A stretch of 64,000 nt of DNA from Trichodelitschia bisporula (GCA_010356995.1 ML996707.1:1-64000); one strand, 5' to 3'. Positions 44,747 through 55,512 are shown, counted from the stretch's first letter. A program made the numbers and translations. Notes: a model not told the origin generated them from the letters alone.

Positions 44747-44820
44747 GACTCTCCATGCCACTCTCCATGCCACTCTCCGTGCCGCTCTCCGTGCCGCTCT
44801 CCGTGCCGCTCTCCATGCCC
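44747..44820. repeat. 12-bp minisatellite CTCTCCGTGCCG
   Basis: Six tandem copies, outer ones reading CTCTCCATGCCA and inner ones CTCTCCGTGCCG, so variants are grouped in order. Confidence 0.9.
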
Positions 44821-45075
44821 TCTATCGCAGTTGTCCACCTCATGCTTTTATTATATCCCAGCGCAGACACTAGACTAAAGAGCAGGCTGCTGAAAGCGAG
44901 CTACAAAAGACTCGAGTGGTGAAAATGTACATCCGTGAAGTCTCACCATCCATGAAGACCTACCATACCCATGAATTTACTCGGCTTTTCACATTGTGAC
45001 CAACCACCACAGATTCGGGCCCCTTCTCATCACTCCATCATACCACAGTCCTTCATATCTCCAGCACTAATTGTG

Positions 45076-46839
45076 TCACCGCCGTCGCGTGCGTGGATCC
45101 AGCGCCTCCTCCCGCCGCCAGTCGCGCATCTCCTTCGTCCCCAGACTTCCCACCCCCCCTTCGCTTCGTCGCTCCCACCCCCCAAGCCGCACCACCAGCG
45201 CCGTCGCATTGTCGCCCTCCGTCGTGACCTCGGTCGCAAACGCTACCACGGCACGCGCGCCGTCCTCCGGCGTCTTCGCCTCCTTGACAATGTCGACAAT
45301 CTCCTGGTCGCTCAAGGTCCCGGACACGCCGTCCGACACCAGCACGATGAACGAATACTGCGCCGGCGACATCTCCACCAGCGTAATGTCCGGCTCAGCT
45401 GACACGCCGATGCGCTTGCTCGCCATGTCGCCGAACGCGCGTGTGTTAGCGAGCCCGAGCACGCGCTCCTCGCCGAAGCTGTCGGTCACAAACGTCGCGG
45501 CGTAGCGGCGCATGCGGTCCGCCTCGCGCGGGTGCGATGGGTGGTGGTCGGTCGTCGTCGGAACCGCGAGCCCGGTGCTCGTCTCGCAGAGCAGGATGCG
45601 CGTATCGCCGACGTGTGACGTTACGAGCGTTGCTGGCGACGACGGGTGCCAGTACGGCATCGCCGTCGGAGTCGAAATCAGCGCCACGCTGCACGTGCTG
45701 CCACCCTTGAAGCGCTTCGGGCCACCGATGACCTGTTTTCGCGCGGGGTCGCCGAGTATGTCGTCAGCGTTGATGGCGCGATCGTCCTTGACCGAATCCT
45801 CCGCCTTGCTCGCCTGCGCGGAGACGAACTCGTAATCCGCCCTGAGGAATGCGTACTCGAGCACCGTCTCGATGGCGCTGCACTTGGGGCTGTCCGGCGG
45901 ATCAGACGTGCTCTTCGCGTCTTCGACAAGGACGCGGCCCTTTCCGCCGCTATTTGAGGAGAAGAATTCGGGCTTGAAGCGGCGATAGTAGCCACCGACG
46001 AGGTCGCGCCAGGCACGCAGGAGGTCGCGCTGCAGCTGCTCTGTGCGCTCGGCGCGCTTCCGCTTCCTTTCGATGCCGGACTCCGATTTGGGCCCGTTTG
46101 TAGATGGCTCCAATGGCCCCAATGGCTCTATAGATGTCTCTTCCGTAGATTTGTCCATAGATCTGTCCGTAGATCCGTCCGTAGATTGCCTTTCCGCTGC
46201 TGCTTCGCTCGTGTCTCTTGCTGCAGCTGTTCCGGTGCCCCCCCGCGACTGCCCAAATGCCGTGATCTCGCCCTCGCGCCGCTTCAGGCTGCTCTGTAGC
46301 TCGAACATTTGCGCACTCTCCTCGACGTACGTGTGCAGGCGGTCACGGAGAAACTCGCTGCACTCGCTCCCTCCGTGTCCGTCGAAGACGCCATAGTAAA
46401 AGACTTGCGGATCGCCGCTTGCGCTGTCTGCCGACGTGCCCATGTTGGTTTGCTGTCGTGTCAAACTCATTGGGCGCCTCTTCGCAAAGGCCGGAATCTC
46501 AATCGTGCCCGCTTGGTAGGCATCCTCGTTATACGGGCGCTGGCCACGGCTTGTCGTCGCGCCAAAGTGATGTTTCGCACTCTTGAGCGGAATGCGCACG
46601 ACAGTCAGCTCGCGCGAGATGCCGACCATGGGAGGCGCCGCAGGTGAGCGATTTGAGCTGCGCGGGTCGTGGGGTACGGATTCATTACGCGGCAGCTTGT
46701 GGTGCGGCACCGAGCGCGAGTCGGGATGTAGCGACGACGACGGCAAGTGCGTTACGAAGTAGTCGTGGAAGTGACGGCGTGCTATCGTGATGCCATATAT
46801 GCGGCCGTTCGCGGCGGCTCGAATTGGTAACGTCCGCAT
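45076..46839 (-). CDS. Protein phosphatase 2C, mitochondrial type (Ptc6-like)
   Basis: One exon, 587 aa. The N-terminus MRTLPIRAAANGRIYGITIA is basic and free of acids, as in a mitochondrial presequence. PP2C motifs in order: KHHFGATTSRGQRPYNEDAY, VFYYGVFDGHGGSECSEF (metal-binding DGHGG), GSTCSVALIS, VTSHVGDTRILLC, GLANTRAFGDMASK, VLVSDGVSGTLSD and EGDNATALVVRLGG. All metal-coordinating Asp residues are there. A charged insertion of about 150 residues (roughly 185-335), containing short STDGSTDRSMDKST repeats, separates motif 2 from the rest. The sequence and presequence fit yeast Ptc6 (Aup1), a mitochondrial phosphatase linked to pyruvate dehydrogenase dephosphorylation and mitophagy. Confidence 0.88.
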   Translation of the reverse strand: MRTLPIRAAANGRIYGITIARRHFHDYFVTHLPSSSLHPDSRSVPHHKLPRNESVPHDPRSSNRSPAAPPMVGISRELTVVRIPLKSAKHHFGATTSRGQRPYNEDAYQAGTIEIPAFAKRRPMSLTRQQTNMGTSADSASGDPQVFYYGVFDGHGGSECSEFLRDRLHTYVEESAQMFELQSSLKRREGEITAFGQSRGGTGTAAARDTSEAAAERQSTDGSTDRSMDKSTEETSIEPLGPLEPSTNGPKSESGIERKRKRAERTEQLQRDLLRAWRDLVGGYYRRFKPEFFSSNSGGKGRVLVEDAKSTSDPPDSPKCSAIETVLEYAFLRADYEFVSAQASKAEDSVKDDRAINADDILGDPARKQVIGGPKRFKGGSTCSVALISTPTAMPYWHPSSPATLVTSHVGDTRILLCETSTGLAVPTTTDHHPSHPREADRMRRYAATFVTDSFGEERVLGLANTRAFGDMASKRIGVSAEPDITLVEMSPAQYSFIVLVSDGVSGTLSDQEIVDIVKEAKTPEDGARAVVAFATEVTTEGDNATALVVRLGGWERRSEGGVGSLGTKEMRDWRREEALDPRTRRR

Positions 46840-47899
46840 GCTTGCCTCGTTGTTGGAGGACGCATGGTGCGGCTTCGACGCCTAGTTCATGGGCGCGCGT
46901 GAAGCAATGAGGGTGGAAGGGGGAAGGGGGAAGGATGACAGATGACAGGAGGAGTGATGGGCCCTCGGAAGGGATGTCAGACGAGAAGATGAGTGCCGGG
47001 CTTGGAAAGGAGAACAGACGAAAGGACAGACGAGAGACAAGAACACACAGGTGCCGGTTTCGCTCGACGCAATGTAATCACAAACGGTGCAACTTTGCGA
47101 ACTGGGCAGAGGGAGACGATTGCCGTTGAGCAGGGTCCCCGCCCTGCTGTGGCGTTGGCAGCCAGTCCTCTGGCCCGTTGAGAGGACACCAGTCGGACAC
47201 CGGCGACATACAAAGACATCAAAAGGCACCTTTGGTTGAGCAGCTAAAGGCGCAAAATGTGCAAAATTCAGAATTGGATTCGTTCCTCGCATCCTCAACT
47301 TTCAACCGTCAGTCCGCTAGGGGTGGACCGCGTCTCCGCAGACAGGGTCCCTCGCGTCTTTCCGGGCCCACTGTCGGGTGGCTAGCGATGGCGCGGCCGG
47401 TGAGCCACACGATTCAACAAAGCGGCTTCGCGGATCGGCTATTATAATATCATCTTCATATCAGAGGCCACGGTGAGATAGCCATACTACAGTAGGGTAC
47501 CGGTATCTGTATGGTTAGCCAGATGAGATGCAAGCTCGTCGTCTCGCCACTACCAGGCATAGGCATACATAATCATCAGGACCACCTTGTATAAAATCGG
47601 CTTGACTACTCTCAATAACTATCACCGCCGTGCCGAAATCGCCATCATGTTATCCACTGTTGCCAGAAATCACGACTGCCAGGCCACTGCCGTTGCCAAA
47701 ATGTCGGCGCGCTCTCTGCGGAAACGTCCAGTAATCGAATTGGGTATTTTATTCATGTGGTTGGACATCCGTAGACCATAGACCGCTGTGGGCTGCAGTG
47801 CCGTAAAAGCACCAGAGCCAGAGCTGTCGGAGCACCAGGCTGCCAAAGGCCTGCTCAAACCCCACGTCGCTCCAAACTCCAAGCTCAAACTCGCCGTGA
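46840..47899. other. Intergenic space
   Basis: 1.06 kb with the PP2C promoter (right of 46839) and the 3' end of calcineurin B. Nothing else recognised. Confidence 0.45.
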
Positions 47900-48634
47900 T
47901 CAAAACTGGTCTAGAACCGTCAGTGTGTCCCATGAATGCTGGCAGTCTGCCACACGTACCCAGCGTCATGCTCATCGACACATCAGTGTTCTCCACCATC
48001 TTCTTGAACTCCTCGAAGCTGATCTTGCCGTCGCGGTCCAAGTCCGCTTCCATTATGGTCTTGTCGACGATCTGCTGCAACTGCTGGTCCTTCAGATTGC
48101 TGCCCACCATCATCTTCAACACAATAAAGAGCTCGCCGTTACTGATGAAGCCGTCGCGGTCGATGTCGTATACTTTAAACGCAAACTTCAGCTTCTCCTC
48201 CTTGTTGCCCTTGGAGCTGAAGGCGCTGAGGCCGGATACAAACTCCTGGAAGTCGACGTCGCCACCGCCGTCCTCATCGAAAATTGCTATCATGCGCGTG
48301 GCGAGCGGGTTCGACGACACTTGGGGCAGCGACAGGAACTCTTCACGCTCGATGGTCCCGGAGCCGTCCTACAGGCGTTAGCGGTGCGGAATGGAGCTGC
48401 AAGAAGCAGGATGACAGTGGAGTGACGCTGCAGACAGCGCAACAGTGACACTGTATCGAACATTACATACACCGACATACCTTATCCAGCTTCATGAACC
48501 GTTTGCGCAGGCGGTCGACTTCCTCGCGATCGACTAGCGGGGGGTCAGTAGGTGGGTAACAACGACGGATGACGGCACGCACAGTTCGACCCCTGCACAA
48601 TGTTGTCCAGTAGCTGGGAATTTGCGTTGCCCAT
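47900..48634 (-). CDS. CNB1: Calcineurin regulatory subunit B
   Basis: Four exons (48634-48583, 48533-48481, 48368-47960, 47910-47900) give 174 aa. Introns are 49, 112 and 49 nt. [18 protein letters not shown] starts with a myristoylation-type Gly2. Four EF-hand loops are visible: [36 protein letters not shown] and [12 protein letters not shown], each with the full set of calcium-binding side chains. The conserved end [11 protein letters not shown] requires a last coding exon of only 11 nt (AC CAG TTT TGA after the split codon); reading through the donor instead adds an unrelated tail. With the catalytic A subunit it forms the Ca2+/calmodulin phosphatase that drives stress and thermotolerance responses in fungi. 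It is divergent from the DUF1770 gene, with 228 bp between starts. Confidence 0.95.
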
Positions 48635-48862
48635 GATTTTGTAGTGTAGAGAGGGAGCCGTGAGAATATGTGCGAGAGTTCTATGTTGGTTCTGTGACCC
48701 CACGGGGGGCGATAGCAGGGTACGATGGCGGGTGAGGGCATGGCGGGCAGCAGCGAGGGGCAGATCTTATCGGATAAGATCCGACTTGGCTTCAACCTCA
48801 CCTCATCAACGTCGCATCGACGACACATCACTGCGCACCGCAGTCAATCATCGGCAATTGTG
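48635..48862. promoter_or_regulatory. Shared promoter of CNB1 and the DUF1770 gene
   Basis: 228 bp between two divergent start codons, the smallest divergent gap in the window. It contains GATAAGAT-like sequence (TTATCGGATAAGATC, about 48767-48781), a possible GATA-factor site. Confidence 0.4.
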
Positions 48863-49469
48863 ATGGCGTCTCAGGCGTCCGGCGTCTTTGATATTGCGTC
48901 GACCATCCAGTCGGCGTCCATCAATCGCCACCCATCTGTCGCGCACGACGTCAATCCGGGCACCGCTGCCAGCAAGAAAGATCCCGTCTCGATCGACCCC
49001 GCGGGCACATTTTCCGATGTAGAAGAGGACGAGGTGCCACTGTCCGTGCTGCGACCGCTGCCGCGTAACCAAAACCTGCCGCCGCTGCCAGATCTACGCT
49101 TCGAGCAGAGCTATCTGCGGAGTATCGAGAAGACGGACGGCTGGGGAGGGGTGCTTTGGATCACGCTTCGGGACCAGGTATGTCAACTGTGTCGCCCAGT
49201 GCACTGCTGACGTTTAGGTCTTGCTTCCTCTTGCCCAGGGTACCATGTGGTCGCTGGTGTTGTTCGGATGGAGGCATTGGAACCGGGCTTCGCAGCTCTC
49301 AGGCGCCACGGTAGGCGCACGCATCCGGCGCTGGTGGTGGGGCGTGAACAACTGGCCGCTGCCGGGAGAGAAGGACAGGCGGTTTATGAGCAAGGTTGGT
49401 CATTCCCGATGCGCGAAATCACGCTAACAATGGCGGCTTCAGAATTCTTCGCGGGGATATAGTCGTTAG
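48863..49469 (+). CDS. DUF1770-family protein
   Basis: Exons 48863-49177, 49218-49394 and 49443-49469 give 172 aa. Introns are 40 and 48 nt with CTGAC and CTAAC branches. Visible family blocks are STIQSASINRHPSVAHD, PPLPDLRFEQSYLRSIE and ITLRDQVLLPLAQGTMWSLV, then a Trp-rich stretch (GWRHWNRAS, RIRRWWWGVNNWP). DUF1770 proteins are small fungal proteins of unknown role. The hydrophobic segment around LLPLAQGTMWSLVLFGW may be a membrane hairpin, which is inference. The last exon encodes only NSSRGYSR. An in-frame lead upstream to 48725 is not conserved in the family. Confidence 0.75.
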
Positions 49470-50059
49470 ATACATCGAGTTCGAAATCGAGATATACCCC
49501 AAGCAGCGGACCACCACTTCTACACATCGCTCATTTCCATCCTATGTGACTCGCAGACCTACTCACAGCGCCCGTAGGTCCTGCTCACGTAGCACGAAGT
49601 CTTCTTCTCCTGGTCGCTAAAGCACGTTCTGAGACACCGTGGTCGTCAATCGTGCTCAATGAGCATGTCGTCCGATGCTGCCAGCGACTGGAGACAGCTT
49701 TTCACTGAGCCGCCGTTTCGAGATAAGGAGCTTATCACTGCGCGTGGTCTGTGCTTTTTATAGTTTGCTCATTGTCGCCAGTGTCGCAGTTGCCCTCATT
49801 CTCAGCTACCAGCGCGCCCACTTTCCATAACCGGCAATTTCCTCGGTTGTCCAGCGGCACTACGATTGCCCGCCTGTGTGCCAAGCTCAATGCCAGCCTC
49901 GCAGAGGTGAATGAATACCATACCTACCTCCTCCTCCTCTGCCTCCTCCTCTTCCTCTCCTCATCCACAACCCCAATTACACCACCCCCACCCCCTGGTT
50001 CCAGTATCCCACATCTCCCTTTCACCACAATTCGGAATCCCAACACCATCACCATCAGA
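49470..50059. other. Intergenic space
   Basis: 590 bp between two plus-strand genes. A pyrimidine-rich run at 49925-50030 (CTCCTCCTC, CCACCCCC) just before the next ATG is probably its leader. The reading frame of the next gene is open back to 49751 but looks non-coding there. Confidence 0.45.
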
Positions 50060-51298
50060 ATGGCGTCCCTTCTTCAGACCGGTGTTCCCGTCCTCCTTCT
50101 CACCGCCATCATGGCCCTCTTCTTCAATCCATTCCACCTTCTTCCTGGCGTCGTCATTCTGGGCACGTGGACCTACATCTGTCACCTCAAGGACAAGCTC
50201 AAGAACTGCAGCTACCCTGATAAATACCAGCGCGAGTTCCTGGAACGCAAGGATGCACACACTCTCGAGCGGCAGCGGGAGCTTGAGGACAAGGTGTACC
50301 GCCTGAACAGACAGCTTTCGCATGAATGCGAGAGCAACCGCGAGGCCCTGGACACGATCGATATCCTCAAGCGGCAACTGTCATCAGGCCATGAAGCTCA
50401 GCGCAAGCTGGAGCAAAAGCTCGACAATCTTCGTGGAAAGAATGAGGTCCTCCATCAGCGGCTGCAGCACCACCTCGACAGCTCGCATCGTCGCATCGTC
50501 GACGCACTCCAGGCTCGCATTGCGGAGCTTGAACGCATGGAAGAAACGTCGCCTGCCTCCATCGCCGCGCCCCCCATCACCCTCAATCAGGCTGCTGATG
50601 TCAATCACAATGCCTGCCAGCAACACATCAAGAAGCTGGAGGGCTTCCTCAACAATGCCAATGCCCGGGTTGAAGAGCTGGAGAAGGAGGCCACCACCAC
50701 AGCCAGCCGCATCCGTTTTGCGCAGGAGGAAATGCTGGCCGCAAAGGACCGCGCCCAGGCGGCTGAGAAGCAGGTCAGTGAGGCTCACGATGCCATCACC
50801 GACGTCAAGAACCGCGCCCAGCAGGTTCAGCTGCAGGCCATCGCTGCCATCCACGACGCCCAGGTCGCCCGCAAGGACTTCAGCAAGCTGGAGCAACAGC
50901 TCCAGGAGTGCCAGCATCTCGCCCTCTGGGCGCATGGGCTCATTGCCTACCTGGGTGCGACCTCCACCCAACAGGTGGAAGAAATGCTGGTCGCCGCTGA
51001 TGCCAATTTCAAGCTCGTCAGCGCCGAGAACGAATCTTTGAAGGCTCAGATCACGGAAATGGCCGGCCAGGCCACGACCGCCACCTCCGCCCCACCGGAT
51101 GCGAGTTTGAAGAGGAAGTTGGCAGCCGTCAAAGAGGAGCTTACCGCGAAGAACACCGCCCTCAAAGATGAACTTGCCGCAAAGAGCACCGCCCTAAAGG
51201 CAGAGAAGGACGAAGTTCAACGCCTCCTCGACATCATTCGAACGAAGATGGCGGAGGCTTACTCAGGTTACGCCGAGGAGGAGTCCGAGGAGGAGTGA
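50060..51298 (+). CDS. Membrane-anchored long coiled-coil protein, unrecognised family
   Basis: 412 aa from ATG 50060, without introns. The N-terminus holds one or two membrane helices (LLQTGVPVLLLTAIMALFF and LLPGVVILGTWTYI, residues 4-45). The remaining 360 residues are nearly continuous heptad sequence (ELEDKVYRLNRQLSHE, EAQRKLEQKLDNLRGK, ARVEELEKEATTTASR), with a Pro/Ala break near 175-190. Near the C-terminus there is a near-repeat, KEELTAKNTALKDELAAKST, and the tail is very acidic (EEESEEE). Topology suggests a tether with the coil in the cytosol; I can name no family. The reading is open upstream from 49751, but that part is low-complexity and lacks an ATG of better context. Confidence 0.7.
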   Translation: MASLLQTGVPVLLLTAIMALFFNPFHLLPGVVILGTWTYICHLKDKLKNCSYPDKYQREFLERKDAHTLERQRELEDKVYRLNRQLSHECESNREALDTIDILKRQLSSGHEAQRKLEQKLDNLRGKNEVLHQRLQHHLDSSHRRIVDALQARIAELERMEETSPASIAAPPITLNQAADVNHNACQQHIKKLEGFLNNANARVEELEKEATTTASRIRFAQEEMLAAKDRAQAAEKQVSEAHDAITDVKNRAQQVQLQAIAAIHDAQVARKDFSKLEQQLQECQHLALWAHGLIAYLGATSTQQVEEMLVAADANFKLVSAENESLKAQITEMAGQATTATSAPPDASLKRKLAAVKEELTAKNTALKDELAAKSTALKAEKDEVQRLLDIIRTKMAEAYSGYAEEESEEE

Positions 51299-51760
51299 TG
51301 GAATTGGCGGGATGTTGACCGAGTCTTCCATACGGCGTTGAGATAGGCCCGATTTTCTTGCTGAATTTCCTTTTGTACATGTAGTCTATGGCTTACGTAG
51401 GAATATGACTTCATGTACGACTATGATACCCGGAATTACTGATCATGTTTATGGGGAGCGGAAGTCCAAAGTGTTACGTGGAAGTTTACCAGATTCATTC
51501 AAACCGATCCAAGTCCTGAATGACAGCGTTCGGCCTTCCGGTGTCACATTCGCATTTAGGAAAGCGTCTGGTCTTGCAAGGGGTGTGCGGATGCAACTTA
51601 GACAATAGCTACATGAATGCTCATGGCTTGCATAATGTCGTGACACAGCACTCCAATCCGCGATACCAATCATAGAAGCCTATCCAAGTCTACGCTTGAG
51701 TAAGGCCATCGAGTCTAGCCGCAGCCATTCCATTTCCCAGCACGGTTCCATCTTCACCGC
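51299..51760. other. Convergent intergenic space
   Basis: 462 bp between the 3' ends of the coiled-coil gene and the sulfotransferase. AT-richer; nothing recognised. Confidence 0.45.
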
Positions 51761-53224
51761 TCACAGCTTAACGGCAAATTGCTTCAAGTATTCGTAGTGC
51801 TCGACGTTCTCCTTGACCGTCTGCGCCATAATATCGGCGCCCTCCTTGCCGAACTTGGCCGTCCACTCCTCGTACAGCTGCTCGTCCGATTTAGGCGCCT
51901 TCTTCTGCTCCGTGTCAGTATGAGTGCCAGATGTCCGCCCCACACCACTTACGTGCGTCCGCGGCTTCAGCTCCTTCGACGCGATGGCGTCGTCATGGAA
52001 GCCGCGCCATTTCTCGAACGCCTCCTTTGCGCGCCGGTGGTCATCCTCGTTGTCCCACGTCAGCATCTCGGGGCTGTAGTTTAGGCCCGTCGCACGGCAG
52101 AATTGCTCGATCATAGCGTAGGGGTTATCGAGCATGTCGTCGGCGTCGATAACGCAGATCTCCACGCCGCCGTCACCCATGCCATTTGTCTCGCCGTTAT
52201 TCGCCTGCCCCGCCACCCGCGGTCCCACCTGCTCAATGCTCCGGAGGTAGTCAAAAACAGCACGCAGCTCCTTGTAGCCCGCTTCCTCGGGGTCGAAATT
52301 GTGGAAGCCGGTGACTTCGGCGAGCGGCGGCACGGTGCAGCGATAGTAGGACGGAATGCTGCTCCGCGGATGCCGGATGAGGAAGGCGAAGTGAAACTTA
52401 GAGAGCAGCGCACTGGGTACGACGGTCGGGTTGCCGGATTCGGCGGTCGTAGAGTAAGGGTAGGGCGGGGTGTTGAGCTTGGGGGTTTCGGTGACGCCGG
52501 TGTAGGAGAGCAGCGAGGGTGCAATGCTGACGGGCTTTGAGGCTGGCGGCACCCAGTAGTGAGCCATGTCCTTGATAAAAAGCCGCTTGCCCTGAGGAGT
52601 CAGCCATTGTAACTGGGACAAGTTGAATTAATGGGGGGAGTTATGGGGATGGAGCGGTTAGGAGGAGATGGGGGAGATGAAGCGGTTGGGAGGAGATGAG
52701 ATGTGGTAGTGGGAAGAAGTTAGGGATGAGAAGAGATAAATGGCAAGTGCGATAGAGACGTGAATTGAGGGAAATGGGAAGGGATGAGTCCCGTATTACA
52801 GCATGCACGATACATCGTAAACAGAGTACCCAATCGGGCACTCACGATCCGACATGGCATGGTGACGTCATAGTAGTGCAAAAAACACTTTAGGCACGCG
52901 ACCACAGACGTACCTCTTCGCCTTGCTTCTCAATGGCCTCGAAAATGGCATTGTATGTGCTGCCGCTGAAGCCGCTCTCGATACGTGTCTTCTCGTCCTT
53001 CTCGTAACGCGCGCTCAGCCGCTCCGGGCCAAAGTAGTATGCATCGCCAAAGGGCTCATGAACACACTTGATCGTGTCGTGGCACGTCATGAAGACCTAC
53101 GCTAGGCGAGTCAGAAAGGCCCACAACTACACAAGTATGGGAGGCGTACCCGCTCAAAGGCGGTCGAGCAGGCGCGGGGATGCGTCGCTACGAAGACGGG
53201 CTTCTGCGATTCGGGACTGGTCAT
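51761..53224 (-). CDS. Sulfotransferase-family protein (P-loop, PAPS-binding type)
   Basis: Four exons (53224-53150, 53096-52914, 52591-51953, 51904-51761) give 346 aa. Introns are 53, 322 and 48 nt. Residues 9-28 read PVFVATHPRACSTAFERVF, the 5'-phosphosulfate loop of PAPS-dependent sulfotransferases, split by the first intron. The 3'-phosphate site appears as FAFLIRHPRSSIPSYYR. Then come VICVID-like EICVIDADDMLDNPYAMIEQ and FCRATGLNYSPEMLTW, typical of the basidiomycete branch of this family. The substrate is unknown. The last intron is 48 nt, in frame and without a stop, so its retention would insert 16 residues. The 322-nt intron is far longer than the local norm and contains GGAGGAGATG/AGCGGTT repeats. 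Confidence 0.85.
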
Positions 53225-55009
53225 GGTGTCGATGGATACGACTGGTGTCGAAGGGATATAGCTGATACCGTAGGCCTGATAGCGATGAGTGAGGGCGGCT
53301 CTGTTATCTGAAGTAAAGAGAGCACTGGGCGAAAAAGGCAACCAAAAAAGACTCGCTCGCCTAAATCGTGGATCCACCAAGCACTATTTATACGTCGCAA
53401 GGCGGATCGTCCGCATCTGAATCTGCACCCCATGCCGCGCCGTCGCTAATGCCTTCCCGCTCCAAGCGTCTGTCCAGGTTCTCTCGCCCTTCTAGCTCGA
53501 ATCGCGCCTAATGAGTACCGTAGTTTCACTACGTAGTAGCTCCCCCGCTCTGTCCCAGTGGCGAGTGAGGAATTTTCGTTAGCCCCCACCCGCCCACGGC
53601 CGCCTGCAGGAGTCTGAAGACAAAGTGCAACGCGGCGAGGCGGCGCCCACAGGTACCACCGCCATTGCTGTACACAACGTGCGCGGGCAGCGTGTGAGAG
53701 GTCCGAGTATGGAGGACATGCACCGCGCGAACGTGTAGCTGCATGCGTAGCGCGGCATGTGGGGGCGCATGGCGAAGCTTCAGTCGGGAACTTCATATTG
53801 CAATCCAGAGTGAAGTAAATACCCCTATCGCGAGTGTTGATGGCTAACCAAGAAGGCTTAACTTGAACGAAATGGCGGGAAAACGGCATTCTTGTGAACG
53901 TCATCCGCCTCTGAGATCTGGCCGTCATGATGCATTGACCTTACCGTATCCTCGAGTCTCGAAGGCGGTTGTGACTCGGCACCCGTTGGAAGCGGAGCAA
54001 AGCCTCACAGTCTCAGAAGTAGCCCCCCTTCTGCCCTCTCTGCCCGCTCAACGGGTTCCCAAACCAACTGCACCGTCGTCCGGCGTACATCGTCGACAAT
54101 GCTGCCGCGCACTTGAACTAATAAGCCCACCTTAGCTTCCGTCACCGGCGTCACGCCAGAAGCAAATCCCGCCCGTCCGGCCTACGCTAATTTACGAACT
54201 CGCTCCACCATGGCCAACTCTCCATGCACGATCCAGACCCCGCCGCAGCGCGCTGTCGTCATGTCACCGCAGACTGCAGGCCGCCGGATGCGGCACTGAC
54301 TCTGATGTCCAGAGATATGCGGCGCGCCTATCTTACCGCGACGTTAGCAATTGACTAGTTCCTTTGAGACTCCGCTTGCTCGTCTCACCGTGGCGAGCCC
54401 GATCCCCGACCCCGCCCCCACACCTAAGGTAACGGGCGTACCACAGTAGTCCGCGAATAATGTGGGATGGGCAGGGCGGCTTCCGCTGCCTGCGACGACA
54501 TTGACGTTGGACATGTTGCGAACGGCGGACGAATAGCAGTCTGCGTCACCAATGTCGCAATAAGCCACAGCTACCACGATTGGCTGCGCGCATCGGGCCG
54601 TCGTGGCGACTCTCGCCTTGGGTGGAAGGCGGGCGTGTGATGGATGTGGAGAAGCGGCAGTCATGCAGGCCGCGTGGCTTTGGTGGGGGCGTATCAGTGC
54701 TGTAATCGATTCATCGGACCGTGGAGCTTGCATATTGCGTTATGTTCATCTGAACATCTCCAACATGTGACGTGAAGGCTGCATTGAGCCGATAGGATCG
54801 CCTTGGACACTTGGTCCACTCCCTATCTCCTCATCGTGCAGCAGATGCAAGAAACCCCACGATCAATGAATTACTCTTACGGTATTTGTGACTCAACCGT
54901 CGTCGCCGACATGCGACCATTCGGCTCTCCGCCTTGGTAGGCCTCAGCCTCATGCGCCCGTCGCCCTCTCCTCTCACCTCACCCACAGCCCACCCACTTC
55001 CATCATCCT
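53225..55009. other. Gene-poor interval
   Basis: 1.8 kb. The sulfotransferase promoter lies at the left. A frame of 130 codons at 54344-54733 (minus) has no family signal. No gene called. Confidence 0.4.
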
Positions 55010-55512
55010 CTACCACTGTTGCGGCCCGCACACCGTCGTGCTCGTCGTCACCGTCCTCTCGCGGTTCTCCTGAATCACCGTCTCAACCGCTACACTCTCC
55101 GTCGTCGTCGTGATCAGGCTTGTAATGGTCGATACCACGTTCATGATGATAGTGCGTGTGCGTGTGCGCGTCCGAAGGCCCGGCTGCTGTGTGGTATAGC
55201 TGAAAATCTCGACCGTGCACACCTGCGGCTGCGTAATCGCGGGCGGCGGCGACGGCTGCGCAATCGCGGGCGGCGGCGACGGCTGCCGGATAGTGGTCCG
55301 CGAGACGGGCGAGCCCGTGGCCGACGCCTGAATTGCTGATGACCACGCCGACTGAACCCACGGTGGGGGCGTACCGCCGTTGCTATTGCGCCAGCCGCCC
55401 CAGCCTTGGCTCTGCGCAAGAGCGAGGGAGCTGTCTCGTCAACATGTGTACCGCACGCGCGTACAGCGACATACCCGAAGCTCAAGGTAAGGAGCGTAGC
55501 AAACTGCACCAT
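55010..55512 (-). CDS. Small secreted Pro/Thr-rich protein with two cysteines
   Basis: Exons 55512-55475 and 55430-55010 give 152 aa. The 44-nt intron (GTATGT...GACGAGACAG) interrupts the signal peptide, and joining gives MVQFATLLTLSFGSLALAQS. The mature protein starts QGWGGWRNSNGG, has a tandem block QPSPPPAIAQPSPPPAITQP, then a basic stretch (LRTRTRTRT), a Thr/Val-rich part (STITSLITTTTESVAVETV) and ends VCGPQQW. Two cysteines (QVCTVE, TVCGPQQ) bracket the second half. On the minus strand a TATA-like element (CTTATATCG, about 55570) lies some 60 bp before the start, which supports a real gene. No known domain; it may be a wall or surface protein. Neither exon is noticeable without the intron. 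Confidence 0.7.

Larger units (their letters stand above)
43234..45075. other. Repeat-rich intergenic interval
   Basis: 1.84 kb: the KAP95 promoter and leader (with GGGGAAAGG-type purine runs and an 11-12 nt G-run near 43768), a CA microsatellite, a minisatellite, and the 3' end of the PP2C gene. No gene recognised. Confidence 0.5.
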
